Assembly: GCA_038329865.1 (NCBI GenBank) | Contig: JBBQNK010000003.1 | Location: 102,122-166,121 of the forward strand | Direction of reading: 5' to 3' | DNA from: JANMES01 sp038329865 | GTDB taxonomy: Bacteria; Planctomycetota; Phycisphaerae; Tepidisphaerales; Tepidisphaeraceae | Length of the DNA: 64,000 nt | Shown: in pieces, positions 34,126 through 43,723 of the stretch | Layout of the letters: each line of letters opens with the position of its first letter | Position numbering within the stretch: position 1 is the first letter of the stretch | Notes under the pieces: model-generated | Database searches by the model: none | What the model saw: only the letters and a program-made list of their open reading frames with translations | Told to the model about the DNA's origin: nothing | Translations under genes and position numbers: made by a program

Positions 34126-34233
34126 ATTAGCGGGAATGGCGGGATCATGGCAAGGTTGGGAGAAAAAATCGATTTTCGTTCGAATATCCCGGCCGTGTCG
34201 AATCCACTGCCGTCATGCTAGAATATCCCCGCA

Positions 34234-35367
34234 ATGCCCATCCCCGGAAAAAAGGTCGTCATCGCCATGAGCGGCGGAGTGGACAGCTCTGTCGCCGCGG
34301 CGCTATTACAGCGCCAGGGGTACGAGGTGATGGGCGCCTTCATGCGGCTGGGCTCGCCCGACGGCGTTGAAGCCGCCGAAGAACCGGCCTGCGACGCATC
34401 CACTCAGTCCTCAGTCCACAGTCCTCAACCCTCGCACAAACAGGGTTGCTGCTCCGTCCTCGATTCCGCCGACGCGCGGCGAGTCGCCGGCATGCTGGAC
34501 ATCCCGTTTTACGTGCTGAACTTTCAGGACGATTTCGGCCGGGTGATCGAATACTTCGTCGATGAATACAACCGCGGCCGAACGCCGAATCCCTGCGTGC
34601 GGTGCAACGACTGGCTGAAGTTCGGCAAGCTCGCGAAATACGCCGAGGCGGTGGGGGCGGATTACGTCGCGTCGGGTCATTACGCGCGCGTGGAGAACGG
34701 CCGGCTGCTTCGCGGCGTCGATCACAAGAAAGACCAGAGCTACGTGCTCTTCGGCATCACGCCGGCGGCGCTCCAGCATACGCTGCTGCCGATCGGCGGG
34801 ATGGAAAAGACGGAAGTGCGCCGGATCGCGGAAGAGCTGAAGCTGCCGGTCTTCAACAAGCCCGACAGCCAGGAAATCTGCTTCGTGCCGAACCAGGACT
34901 ACGCCGCGCTCGTGCAACGACGAAGCCCCGAAACGTTCCGTACCGGCGAGCTGGTCTCAACGACCGGCGAAGTGCTAGGCCACCACGACGGCCACCAGCA
35001 TTTCACCATCGGCCAGCGCCGCGGGCTGGGCGTCGCACTCGGACACAAGATTTACGTCGTCGATATCGACGCCAAGAGCAGCCGCGTGACTGTCGGCGAT
35101 AAGGAAGCGCTCCTCAAGCGATCGCTCGTCGCCCACCAGATCAACCTGCTCGATGAATCACTAAAATCCGACGGCCACGCGCGCGTTTGCCAAGCGAAGA
35201 TCCGCTACAACCATGACCCGCAGCCGGCGACGGTGATGGTCACCGGCGAAGACGAACTGACCGTCCGTTTCGAAGACCCACAAATCGCCGTCACGCCCGG
35301 CCAGGCGGTAGTGATCTACGACGGCGACCGAGTACTTGGCGGCGGGTGGATTGATTCGGCTCATTAA
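34234..35367 (+). CDS. mnmA: tRNA-specific 2-thiouridylase
   Basis: 377 residues. The PP-loop SGGVDSSVA (13-21), the catalytic cysteine in NPCVRCN and the second cysteine in SQEICFVPNQDY are present, followed by FTIGQRRGLGVALG. It makes 2-thiouridine at tRNA position 34 using ATP and a persulfide relay. Residues about 50-68 (EEPACDASTQSSVHSPQPSH) form an insertion just before GCCSVLDSADAR, encoded in part by repeat-like DNA (34401-34430). Otherwise the length is normal. Confidence 0.95.
   Translation: MPIPGKKVVIAMSGGVDSSVAAALLQRQGYEVMGAFMRLGSPDGVEAAEEPACDASTQSSVHSPQPSHKQGCCSVLDSADARRVAGMLDIPFYVLNFQDDFGRVIEYFVDEYNRGRTPNPCVRCNDWLKFGKLAKYAEAVGADYVASGHYARVENGRLLRGVDHKKDQSYVLFGITPAALQHTLLPIGGMEKTEVRRIAEELKLPVFNKPDSQEICFVPNQDYAALVQRRSPETFRTGELVSTTGEVLGHHDGHQHFTIGQRRGLGVALGHKIYVVDIDAKSSRVTVGDKEALLKRSLVAHQINLLDESLKSDGHARVCQAKIRYNHDPQPATVMVTGEDELTVRFEDPQIAVTPGQAVVIYDGDRVLGGGWIDSAH
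34401..34430. repeat. CAGTCCT repeat fragment inside mnmA
   Basis: ACTCAGTCCTCAGTCCACAG followed by TCCTCA consists of three CAGTCC-type units read in frame. It resembles the right arm of the 5005-5070 element in degenerate form. Confidence 0.5.
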
Positions 35368-35374
35368 GAAATGT

Positions 35375-35468
35375 TGAACACAGAGACATAGAGGCACAGA
35401 GAAAGCGCTGAGCAAAACAAAATGAGTCTTATCCGCGACTTGTCTGTGCCTCTGTGTCTCTGTGTTCA
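35375..35468. repeat. 26-bp inverted repeat of CACAGAG units
   Basis: Arms TGAACACAGAGACA...GGCACAGA and the inverse, with one mismatch, flank a 42-base spacer. It separates mnmA from the GT9 gene and is built of the tandem units CACAGAGA and CTCTGTGT. Confidence 0.9.
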
Positions 35469-35487
35469 TTTTGTATTGAATTGAACC

Positions 35488-36447
35488 ATGCTTTTTCGAC
35501 GTAACGTTTTAATCCTCCATCACGGCGCCCTTGGAGATTTCGTTGTCACGCTTCCGCTAGCAATGGCGATGGGCCGGATGTATCCGCAGAGCCGGATCAT
35601 CTACGTCTGCCCCAGCGAAAAGGGTCGGCTGGCGGAGAAGGCGATTCGCGTGGAATCGAGCGATATCGAGGGCGGCTGGCATTCGCTGTTCGCGGAGACG
35701 CCGAAGGTGCCTGAACCGGTGGCCAAACTCCTCGCGGGGGCGCACACGATCTTCAGCTTCATCTCCGCGCCCGGCGATGTCTGCGGCCGAAACCTCGCCG
35801 CCATCGCGCCGCACGCTGCAATCTTCCACATGACCACCCGCCAATCGCCGGCGGCGGGGCATGCTTCGCAGTGGCTGTTGGACGATCTTAAAGCGCTCCC
35901 CGCGGCGGCGGAGGCGGTACGGCAGATGCTTCGATCGATCTCCGACCGCGGCCTGGGGTCGCATCGGCCGATTGAAGGCTTCGTCTCCCTACATCCCGGC
36001 AGCGGGGCGGATAAAAAGAATTGGCCGATGGAGAAATATTTTGATCTTGCGACGCAACTGAAGGCCGCCGGGCTTTCCGTCCGCACGATCCTGGGCGAAG
36101 TAGAATTGGAAAAGTGGCCGCGGGAGCAGGTCGTCAAGTTCGAATCCGTCGGCGTGGTGATTAAGCCGAGAAACTACGTCGAGTTGTTCGAGGAACTCGT
36201 CCGCGACGCCGTCTTCGTCGGTAACGACAGCGGCCCCGGCCACCTGGCGGCGATGATCGGTGCGCCGACGATTTCGCTCTTCGGCACGACGGATCCCGCG
36301 GTGTGGCGACCGCTCGGGCCAAGCGTCGTGATGTTCCAGCGCGATCCGATCGAAACGTTGGACGTGGCTGAAGTTTTGGCGGCCGTTCAATCGCTCGCGG
36401 GCGCCGCTAAATCGGCACACTCCGCCGTCACCGTCGACGACGATTAA
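35488..36447 (+). CDS. GT9 family heptosyltransferase-like protein
   Basis: 319 residues. The GT9 (ADP-heptose:LPS heptosyltransferase) pattern is clear: VLILHHGALGDFVVTLPLA at the N-terminus, LHPGSGADKKNWPMEKY and FVGNDSGPGHLAAMIGAPTISLFGTTDP in the donor-binding half. It probably builds a cell-surface glycan, possibly a lipopolysaccharide core. No ribosome site is seen between the upstream hairpin and the ATG. Confidence 0.85.
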   Translation: MLFRRNVLILHHGALGDFVVTLPLAMAMGRMYPQSRIIYVCPSEKGRLAEKAIRVESSDIEGGWHSLFAETPKVPEPVAKLLAGAHTIFSFISAPGDVCGRNLAAIAPHAAIFHMTTRQSPAAGHASQWLLDDLKALPAAAEAVRQMLRSISDRGLGSHRPIEGFVSLHPGSGADKKNWPMEKYFDLATQLKAAGLSVRTILGEVELEKWPREQVVKFESVGVVIKPRNYVELFEELVRDAVFVGNDSGPGHLAAMIGAPTISLFGTTDPAVWRPLGPSVVMFQRDPIETLDVAEVLAAVQSLAGAAKSAHSAVTVDDD

Positions 36448-36497
36448 GCTCGGCAGAATCACAATGTTCAAGCGGTTAACTGCGCATTTTGAATTTC

Positions 36498-36564
36498 GTG
36501 GCACGGGCGGCCCGCCCGAGTCTTTGCTTCCCGTCGAAAACCATGGGCGGGCCGCCCAGGCCAC
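36498..36564. repeat. REPIN-like element, GTGGCACGGGCGG family
   Basis: GTGGCACGGGCGGCCCGCCC and the inverse GGGCGGGCCGCCCAGGCCAC flank a 26-base spacer. The same family lies inside ileS (12820-12883). It is 10 bases before the start of the next gene, whose reading frame is open across it. Confidence 0.9.
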
Positions 36565-36574
36565 TTCAAATTAC

Positions 36575-38317
36575 ATGACAGTTCTCGCGCGAAGTCTCAT
36601 TCTCGCCGTGCTGTTGATCGCCCCGTGCTTCGCCGCCGACGCGCCGGCGAAGGAGACGGATCAGATCGATCCGCTGATGCTCGCCGCGATCGATGCCGCG
36701 ACGCGTGGTGATCTCAAGCCGTTGGCGGAGGAAGTCGAGCCGCGCGCCGGGGCTGTCGTGGCCGACGCTGCGAAACTGGACACGCCCGCGCTGCTTCAAA
36801 TCGCCACCGCCCGCGAGTTCGCGAAGTATTTCGGCCGCGTGGGCGAACTTTCCAATCCCAATCGCACCTTGCTCGCGTGGCTCATCGCGCAGCCGAAGCT
36901 CGCGCCGACGCTGATGATGGCCGTCTCGCCGGAAGATCCGCCGGACGGGTTGCTCGACGCGCTCCGCCGGCTTCATGACGACTACGGCGATGACCTGACG
37001 AAGAATCCCGACCTCGTGGCGGCGTTCTGCACCGTGTGGGACAGCACCGGCGACATCGAAGAGACCGATCCGAAAAAAGTAGACCTCGATCGCGTGAGCC
37101 GGCTGTACTCGTATTACACGAAATCTTCGCCAAGGTTTGACGTGAAGGAATTGCCGTGGCAACTGGCCACGTGGATGGTGAGCAATCCGCTGACCGAGGA
37201 CGAGATCAAGTGGGCGCGCGGCAAGTACCTGGAGAAGGGCGCACTCGCGGAAACGTTCTTCGATCCGCCGTACAACGAATACCCGGATCTCGTGAAGGAA
37301 CCGAAAAAGCCGACCGACGTGCCGTACCTGCTGCCGAACATTTTGAAGGGCGGCGGGCGGGCGGTGGATCGCGCCTACTACGCGGTCGCGATCAGCCGAT
37401 CGCTCGGCGTGCCGGCGGGGGTGTGTACCGCCACGCTGCCGGGCGATGATCAATACCACCTGCCCGCGTGGGCGGCGGTGCTTGAGGTAAACAATCGCCG
37501 TGTGCGTTGGAATTTTGAATCCGCCCGCCTGCCGGAGCATCGCGGGTGGCACGGCACGGTGATGGACCCGCAGTCGCACTCGCTGATGCTTGATACGGAG
37601 CTCGCGCAGCTGGCGGAGCTGCAGGCGGTGTCACTCGATCGCCGGCTAGCGTCGGTCGCGATCTGCAAACTGCTCGACGCAGCCGACGAAGTCCGCCGGC
37701 CGGATTTGCTGCTCAAGGCGATCGAGCTTTCGCCCGGCAACGTGCGGGCGTGGCAGAGCCTGAACGAGATGGTCGTGAAGCGCAAGCTGAGCGACGAGCA
37801 GACGGAGTTGTTCACGTCGGCGATCGAAAAATACGCGCTCCCACATAACGGGGCGTTCGCGTTTGACATGTTCATGGCGTTGGTCAAGCCGCGCGGGACG
37901 ATCCAGCAACTCGCACTGCTCGACCGCGCCGCCAAAGGTTTCGCCGGCCAGCCGGATGTGTTGGCTCGCGTGAAGCTGATGCAGGGCGACTGCCATCGCG
38001 ATATGAAACACCCGGATCTGGCAATGGCGGCGTTCGGCGACGCGATCACGCTGCAGCCCAAGTCTGGCCCGCTGGTGCTCGATGCATTCCAGCGGATCGA
38101 CGCGATGCTGCGAAAGAACAACGACCTTCCGCGATTGATCGACGCCTACGCCGCCGAGTGGCCGCGGCTGGATCGACCGCGGCCTTCGAAATATTCCCGA
38201 TCGGTGCCGTACTTGTTGCTTGGCAAGATGTATATTCAGGCGCTGGAGGACGGCAATCGAAAGAACGACGCGAAAAAGATCCAGGCGGCAATTGAAAGCG
38301 TGCAGATGGATCCTTGA
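36575..38317 (+). CDS. exported protein with degenerate transglutaminase-like region and TPR-like tail
   Basis: 580 residues from the ATG at 36575, which starts a signal peptide (MTVLARSLILAVLLIAPCFA). Earlier in-frame starts would place repeat DNA in the protein. The centre (about 270-345) resembles the transglutaminase core (AYYAVAISRSLGVPAGVC, YHLPAWAAVLE, HGTVMDPQSH), but the position of the catalytic cysteine has other residues, so it is probably not an active enzyme. The rest is helical, with TPR-like repeats toward the C-terminus. It is probably periplasmic; its function is unknown. Confidence 0.75.
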   Translation: MTVLARSLILAVLLIAPCFAADAPAKETDQIDPLMLAAIDAATRGDLKPLAEEVEPRAGAVVADAAKLDTPALLQIATAREFAKYFGRVGELSNPNRTLLAWLIAQPKLAPTLMMAVSPEDPPDGLLDALRRLHDDYGDDLTKNPDLVAAFCTVWDSTGDIEETDPKKVDLDRVSRLYSYYTKSSPRFDVKELPWQLATWMVSNPLTEDEIKWARGKYLEKGALAETFFDPPYNEYPDLVKEPKKPTDVPYLLPNILKGGGRAVDRAYYAVAISRSLGVPAGVCTATLPGDDQYHLPAWAAVLEVNNRRVRWNFESARLPEHRGWHGTVMDPQSHSLMLDTELAQLAELQAVSLDRRLASVAICKLLDAADEVRRPDLLLKAIELSPGNVRAWQSLNEMVVKRKLSDEQTELFTSAIEKYALPHNGAFAFDMFMALVKPRGTIQQLALLDRAAKGFAGQPDVLARVKLMQGDCHRDMKHPDLAMAAFGDAITLQPKSGPLVLDAFQRIDAMLRKNNDLPRLIDAYAAEWPRLDRPRPSKYSRSVPYLLLGKMYIQALEDGNRKNDAKKIQAAIESVQMDP

Positions 38318-38333
38318 TCGAAGGCGCAGAGCA

Positions 38334-38439
38334 TTTACCACAGAGAAGGAAGAGAGCACGGATAGAGCGGAGAGAGAGAAAGCAATGAGTTTTGTCTCCT
38401 CTTCCCTCTCTCCGTGCTCTCTTCCTTCTCTGTGGTAAA
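38334..38439. repeat. 29-bp perfect inverted repeat of GAGAGCACGG units
   Basis: TTTACCACAGAGAAGGAAGA...CGGA and its perfect inverse flank a 48-base purine-rich spacer. It lies between the exported protein and the TIM-barrel gene. Confidence 0.9.
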
Positions 38440-38477
38440 ATTTCTTTCTTTGAACTGACAGAAACTGAAACGTTGCT

Positions 38478-39320
38478 ATGAAACTCGCCTTCTCCACCAA
38501 TGCCTACACTCGCTTCAGCCTGACCGAAGCGCTCCAAGGCATCGCCGCCGCGGGATTTGCCGGCGTGGAGATTCTCGCGGACTCGCCGCACGCGTATCCA
38601 GACACGATCGACGCGGCGATGACCGGCCGCGTCGTGAGCGAGCTCTCGAAGCTGAACCTCGCCGTCAGCAACGTCAACGCCAACTGCTCCTTCGGCTACT
38701 GGAAGCACGCGCCGCCGGAGCCGTATTTTGAGCCGAGCTTGATCAGCCCTGTCGAGCGGTATCGGGCCGATCGAATTGCGATGATTCTGAAGACGCTCGA
38801 TTTCGCCAAGGCCGTCGGCGCGAAAAATATCAGCATCACCAGCGGCCGATGTTTAGGCGGCGTGCCACCGGCGACAGCAGCTTCGTTACTGCCGGAATCC
38901 CTCAAACCCATCCTCGATCGCGCCGCCAAGCTGAATGTCCAAATCGGCATCGAGCTCGAGCCCGGGCTTTACCTTGAATACGTCGACGAACTCCGCCAAT
39001 GGATCGACCAGCTCGGCTCGCCGATGTTCGGCGCGAATCTCGATATCGGCCACAGCATCGTCATCAGCGAAACGATCGACCACGCGGTGCAAACATTGGC
39101 CGGTAGGATCTGGAATATGCACGTCGAAGACCTGCCCGGCCGCAAGCATTACCACATGATCCCCGGCGAAGGCACGTTCGATTGGGCCGCCCTCAAGCAG
39201 GCCCTGGCGAAAATCAATTATGAAAGATTCCTCACGGTAGAGCTCTACACCCACACCGCCGACCCTCAAACCGCTGCCGAGCGGAGTTTTGCGTTCCTGT
39301 CGCGAATTTTTGCCCAATAG
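38478..39320 (+). CDS. sugar phosphate isomerase/epimerase-like TIM-barrel protein
   Basis: 280 residues. The xylose-isomerase-like TIM barrel is indicated by MKLAFSTNAYTRFSLTEALQGIAAAGFAGVEILAD, IGIELEPGLYLEY (metal Glu), GANLDIGHS (Asp/His), MHVEDLPGRKHYHMIPGEGTFDW and TVELY near the end, which together give a likely Glu-Asp-His-Glu metal site. It probably isomerises or epimerises a sugar or polyol. No ribosome site is seen between the hairpin and the ATG. The response regulator gene follows after 42 bases. Confidence 0.85.
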   Translation: MKLAFSTNAYTRFSLTEALQGIAAAGFAGVEILADSPHAYPDTIDAAMTGRVVSELSKLNLAVSNVNANCSFGYWKHAPPEPYFEPSLISPVERYRADRIAMILKTLDFAKAVGAKNISITSGRCLGGVPPATAASLLPESLKPILDRAAKLNVQIGIELEPGLYLEYVDELRQWIDQLGSPMFGANLDIGHSIVISETIDHAVQTLAGRIWNMHVEDLPGRKHYHMIPGEGTFDWAALKQALAKINYERFLTVELYTHTADPQTAAERSFAFLSRIFAQ

Positions 39321-39362
39321 TCGATAGGAAGTGCGATTTGAGCTATAAGAGACACAAGAATT

Positions 39363-39881
39363 ATGAGCGAAAGCACTCCCGCAACGTCGGCCTCTTCGGT
39401 TCCATCGCCGGAGATGATGCCGAACAATGAATCCTTCCTGCCGCAATCCACGGTGTTGATCGTGGACGACAACGCCCAGAACGTCGAGCTGCTCCAGGCG
39501 TTCCTGGAGTCGCTGCCGGTCAAGATCGCGACAGCCGTCGACGGCGTCGACGCGTTGGAAAAGGTCGCGTCTCACAATCCCGATCTGATCCTGCTCGACG
39601 TGATGATGCCGCGTATGAGCGGCTTCCAGGTCTGCAAAAAACTGAAGAGCGACCCGAAAACCAAAGACATCCAGATATTAATGGTGACGGCCCTCAACGA
39701 ACTCGGCGATATCGAGCAGGCCAGCGAGTGCGGCACCGACGATTTCGTCAGCAAACCGGTCAACAAGTTTGAACTGGTCACCCGCGTGAAGAGCCTGCTG
39801 CGCGTCCGCCATTTGAAGAGCGAATTGGAACGGGCGCTGACTTACCTGCACGAGATCGAACAGGACGAAGAGGCTCTGTGA
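39363..39881 (+). CDS. response regulator, receiver domain only
   Basis: 172 residues. A low-complexity N-terminal tail of about 28 residues precedes one receiver domain with Asp35/Asp36, the phosphoacceptor Asp79 (LILLDVMMPRMSG), VTAL and FVSKPVN. A C-terminal helix (KSELERALTYLHEIEQ) could be a dimer or output segment. There is no DNA-binding domain and no kinase nearby, so it probably works by protein contact. Confidence 0.9.
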   Translation: MSESTPATSASSVPSPEMMPNNESFLPQSTVLIVDDNAQNVELLQAFLESLPVKIATAVDGVDALEKVASHNPDLILLDVMMPRMSGFQVCKKLKSDPKTKDIQILMVTALNELGDIEQASECGTDDFVSKPVNKFELVTRVKSLLRVRHLKSELERALTYLHEIEQDEEAL

Positions 39882-39949
39882 AGCTTTGTGAGGCGATGTA
39901 AACTTCAAGCCCGATCGCCGGCGCGATCCGCTCATCAAAGGACTGTTTC

Positions 39950-42925
39950 ATGAAATTTCGACCGACTTTGGCGTTGGCAGGTGCGCTGCTGCTGGGGAGT
40001 TTCAACTTTGCCTTGTGCGAAACACCCGCCACGCTGCCGGTGGTGAAGTCGGACGTGGAGTTGCTGGCGGATAAGGGCGCGCTTCACGGGTATGAAGTCG
40101 AAGTCGCCCGGCAGGTCAACGAGAAGGATGAGATCGTCACCACGCTCCGCAACGGACTGACGGTCATCGTCAAACGCGTGCCGGGCAAGGTTGTTACCGT
40201 TCGCTGCCACGTGCGCACAGGCAGCGTGTACGAAGGCAAATGGCTCGGCGGGGGACTGAGCCATCTGCTCGAGCACCTCGTAGCCGGCGGCAGCACGCAG
40301 CGGCGTACCGAGGCGGAGAATCGCAACCTCCTGCAGAAAATCGGCAACAATTCCAACGCCTATACCACCTTTGATGCCACCAGCTTTTTCGTCAACACAA
40401 CGACGGATCACATGGACGAAGCGGTTGATCTGGTCAGCGGCTGGGTATTCGGAGCGTTAATCACGCCGAACGAGTACCGCCGGGAATACGAAGTCGTGCA
40501 GCGCGAGCTGGAGATGGGCAAAGGCAACCCCGAAACGGTGTTTGTCGAGATGACCTACGCCAATCGCTACCGCGTGAGCCCGGCCCGCGTGCCGGTCATC
40601 GGCTATCAGGAAGTGATCCAAGGCCTATCACGTGACGACGTGTACGGCTACTACAAGCTCGCCTATCAGCCGCAGAACATGGTGTTCTGCGCCGTGGGCG
40701 ATGTCGAGCCGGCCAAAATGCTCGCGGCGATTCAGAAGTACGTCGGCGATATCAAACCCGGGCGCGAGTTTTCGCACCATATCCCCGCCGAGCCCGCCGT
40801 GATGGGGCCGCGAACGATGGTCGCCACCTTTCCCAAGCTCGGCCATGCCGAAGTGGAACTGGCATTCCCCACCGTGCGGCTGGATCACCCCGATCTCTAC
40901 GCGCTCGATCTGCTCGCTTCCATCCTCGGCGACGGCTACAGCGCTGTGCTACTTGAGCACCTGCGCGACGACAAGCAGCTCGTCACCGATGCTTCCGTCG
41001 TAGACGACACGCCCGACTACGTCGAAGGCACATTCGAGATTTCGCTCTCCGTAGCCCCCGACAAAATCAAAGCCGCCACTGCTGAGGTGATGGACATTCT
41101 CGATGAAATCAAGAAAAGCGGCATCGAGCCCGATCGCATCAAGCGCGCCAAGGTGCTGATGAAAGTCAGCCGATTCCGCGGCATGCAGACGACCGACGAC
41201 ATTTCCACCGCCTTGGTGGAAGACTACATCAGCACCGGCGATCCGCACTTCCGCGAAAAATACGTCGATCGAATTCAGAAAGTCACCAACGGCCAACTGA
41301 GAGACGTCGCCCGGAAGTATTTCGATAAAAGTAAGCTGCTCACCACCGCCCTGATGCCCGCGGAAGATCCTGCCGTCGCGACGCTCCCCAAGGCCGAGGA
41401 TCTGCTCCGCCCCGCGCCCGCCACACCCGCGCAGGCCGACGCGCAGAAACCCAGTACGGGCGATGTCACTCGGACCGTCCTTCCCAACGGCACGGTGCTG
41501 CTGGTGAAGCGGGTTGCGTCGTCGCCGATGGTATCCATCCACATGATGTCGCTCGGCGGGCTCTCGATGGAAGACGCGAAGACGAACGGGCTGGGCAATC
41601 TTGCCATGTCGATGATCCAGCGCGGCACGGGCGATGACTCGGCCACCGACGTTGCACAGATTTTCGACTCCATTGGCGGCGAAATCGGGACGGCCTGCTC
41701 GCGAAACGAGTGGCTCTGGTCCGCCACCTGCCTCGGCGAAGATTTCGACAAAGCCTTCACCACCTGGGCTGAAATGGTCAACAAGCCCAGCTTCGATCCA
41801 AAGGAACTCGGCGCGATGAAGGAGCGCATCGCCGGCGAAATCAAGAGCCAGGACGCCAACTGGGAAGACCAGGCATTCCGATTTTTCCGGACGAAGTTTT
41901 TCGAGCCACTCAAATCGCCGTACCAGTTTGTGCCCGAGGGAACAGCGGAAAATCTCAACCAGTTCACGATCGAGCAGACGAAGAAGTACTACTTCGACAC
42001 GATTCTCAAGGCGCCGCGCGTGCTCGCGATCTACGGCGACATCGATCCGGACAAAGTGCGCGATTTGGCGATGAAGCTCATCGGCAACGGCGAGAAAGGC
42101 GAGCCCGTGCCCGCCAAGGCCGTACCCGTCGCGCCGGCGGAGCCGACGAATCTCAAGCCGCAGGTGAATGTCGTTCGAGTGGAGATTCAAAAGACCGACC
42201 AGGCGCTGGCGGGCGTGGTGCTCGGGTACCAATCGCACAGCACGTTTGCCGATGCCGATAAGCCCGCGCTCACCGTCGCCACCGCCATGTGCAGCGGCTA
42301 CGGCTACCCGACGGGTTACCTGTTCGAAACGCTTCGCGGCTTGGGCCTCGTCTACACGACCTACGCCCAAGACATGCCCGGCCGCGATAAGGATATGCAA
42401 GGCGGCTTCGTCGCCATCGCCGGTTGCGATCCGGCCAACGTGACGCAGGTCGTCGACCTCATGCTTCTCAACATCGCGCGCCTGCAGGGCACGCCGGCCG
42501 ACCTGCAGGAGGATTGGTTCGCCCGCAGCAAGCAGATGATCGTGATCGGCGACGCGATGGACACCGAAACCGCCTCCGCCCAGGCGTCATCCGCGGTGGA
42601 GGATGAGATTGTGGGCCTGGGCTACAACGATCACGACAAGTTTGCCGATAGAATCAATGCCGTGAAGATCGGCGACATCGGCAAAGTCGCGCGGGAGCGA
42701 TTGCGAGAATGCGTGGTGACGATCAGTACGCCGCATCCGGAGCTGGTGAAAGTGCCGGCCGGTGTGCGGGTGTACGAAACGTTCCCAACGGTCGACCTGA
42801 CGCCCAAGGGCGTGAAGCACGACACGAAGTCCGCATCGCCCGGAGCGGGTGTAGCGCCAACTGCGGGCCCTGAGGCTGCACCAGCACCTGGTCAATCGCC
42901 GCCCGCGCCTGCGGGAACGCCGTAA
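39950..42925 (+). CDS. exported M16 zinc metalloprotease (double domain)
   Basis: 991 residues with a signal peptide (MKFRPTLALAGALLLGSFNFALC). The first M16 unit has the inverted zinc motif HLLEH (His105, Glu108, His109) and EYEVVQRELEMGKG with the third ligand. A second M16-like domain (about 500-960) lacks the motif. This is the pitrilysin-type, non-catalytic-second-half layout. The C-terminus is a Pro/Ala-rich tail. It probably degrades peptides in the periplasm. The 68 bases upstream show no clear terminator. Confidence 0.9.
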   Translation: MKFRPTLALAGALLLGSFNFALCETPATLPVVKSDVELLADKGALHGYEVEVARQVNEKDEIVTTLRNGLTVIVKRVPGKVVTVRCHVRTGSVYEGKWLGGGLSHLLEHLVAGGSTQRRTEAENRNLLQKIGNNSNAYTTFDATSFFVNTTTDHMDEAVDLVSGWVFGALITPNEYRREYEVVQRELEMGKGNPETVFVEMTYANRYRVSPARVPVIGYQEVIQGLSRDDVYGYYKLAYQPQNMVFCAVGDVEPAKMLAAIQKYVGDIKPGREFSHHIPAEPAVMGPRTMVATFPKLGHAEVELAFPTVRLDHPDLYALDLLASILGDGYSAVLLEHLRDDKQLVTDASVVDDTPDYVEGTFEISLSVAPDKIKAATAEVMDILDEIKKSGIEPDRIKRAKVLMKVSRFRGMQTTDDISTALVEDYISTGDPHFREKYVDRIQKVTNGQLRDVARKYFDKSKLLTTALMPAEDPAVATLPKAEDLLRPAPATPAQADAQKPSTGDVTRTVLPNGTVLLVKRVASSPMVSIHMMSLGGLSMEDAKTNGLGNLAMSMIQRGTGDDSATDVAQIFDSIGGEIGTACSRNEWLWSATCLGEDFDKAFTTWAEMVNKPSFDPKELGAMKERIAGEIKSQDANWEDQAFRFFRTKFFEPLKSPYQFVPEGTAENLNQFTIEQTKKYYFDTILKAPRVLAIYGDIDPDKVRDLAMKLIGNGEKGEPVPAKAVPVAPAEPTNLKPQVNVVRVEIQKTDQALAGVVLGYQSHSTFADADKPALTVATAMCSGYGYPTGYLFETLRGLGLVYTTYAQDMPGRDKDMQGGFVAIAGCDPANVTQVVDLMLLNIARLQGTPADLQEDWFARSKQMIVIGDAMDTETASAQASSAVEDEIVGLGYNDHDKFADRINAVKIGDIGKVARERLRECVVTISTPHPELVKVPAGVRVYETFPTVDLTPKGVKHDTKSASPGAGVAPTAGPEAAPAPGQSPPAPAGTP

Positions 42926-42930
42926 TTCGT

Positions 42931-43047
42931 TCCTCTCCCGGTAATCCGGGAGAGGGCAGGGTGAGGGCTCTGCATACTTCGCAGACCGCCTGCGTATCGC
43001 GATAGAACCCTCACCCCAACCCTCTCCCGGATTACCGGGCGAGGGAG
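42931..43047. repeat. CCCTCTCCCGG element, second copy
   Basis: TCCTCTCCCGGTAATCCGGG followed by AGAGGGCAGGGTGAGGG, and the inverse at the right (ACCCTCACCCCAACCCTCTCCCGGATTACCGGG), with 35 bases between. It separates the protease and cyclodeaminase genes and forms a hairpin that can stop transcription. Confidence 0.9.
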
Positions 43048-43059
43048 CAGGAAATACAA

Positions 43060-43683
43060 ATGCCCCACGACGCCAATACCACCCTCTCAGATTTCCTCAA
43101 CGCAGCAGCAGCGAAGCAGCCCACTCCCGGTGGTGGAAGCGTCGCTGCGCTCGCGGGCGCACTTGCAGCATCAATGGGCGAGATGGTCCTCAACTACAGC
43201 GTCGGCAAGAAAAGTCTGGCGGAGTATCAGCCGCAGTTGACGACCGCGCTGACGCAGTTCAACCGCGCGCGGGCGATGCTGGTGGAGCTGATGGTCGAAG
43301 ATCAATCCGCCTATCTCGCGCTAACCGCCGCCAAAAAGCTTCCGCCGGAGTCGCCGGAGCGCACTCAGCTGCCGCAGATCGCCAAGGCGTGCATCGGCGT
43401 GCCACTGGCGATCGCCGCGACGGCGGTGGCGATCATCGACCTGGCCGAGTCCGTGGCGGGGTTCGTGAATCCGTATTTAGTGTCTGATCTAGCCGTCTGT
43501 GCCGATCTTGCGATGGCGACGGTCCGCTGCGCGTCGTACAACGTGACGATCAACCTGCAGGAACTGGCCGGCGACGCCGACCGCGCCGTTGCGAGCCGCG
43601 AGATGAAGGCAATGCTCGCCCACGCCACCGCATCGGTGCAGCGGGCGTCGGCCGCCATCTGGGCCAAGCGCGACGAGCCTTGA
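43060..43683 (+). CDS. formiminotransferase-cyclodeaminase family protein (stand-alone cyclodeaminase domain)
   Basis: 207 residues, matching the cyclodeaminase part only. Hallmarks are FLNAAAAKQPTPGGGSVAALAGALAASMGEMV and the helical VEDQSAYLALTAAKKLP segment. Related single-domain proteins work as methenyl-tetrahydrofolate cyclohydrolases or cyclodeaminases in folate C1 pathways. The ribosome site GAGGGAGCAGG lies just before the start. No formiminotransferase domain is adjacent. Confidence 0.85.
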   Translation: MPHDANTTLSDFLNAAAAKQPTPGGGSVAALAGALAASMGEMVLNYSVGKKSLAEYQPQLTTALTQFNRARAMLVELMVEDQSAYLALTAAKKLPPESPERTQLPQIAKACIGVPLAIAATAVAIIDLAESVAGFVNPYLVSDLAVCADLAMATVRCASYNVTINLQELAGDADRAVASREMKAMLAHATASVQRASAAIWAKRDEP

Positions 43684-43723
43684 ACGATCGATGAACCGAC
43701 AATGAACCATCGATGACCTATCA

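Noticed and set aside
36464..36574. An upstream start that would extend the exported protein by 37 residues.
   Set aside because: The extension is translated repeat DNA, and the ATG at 36575 begins a proper signal peptide.
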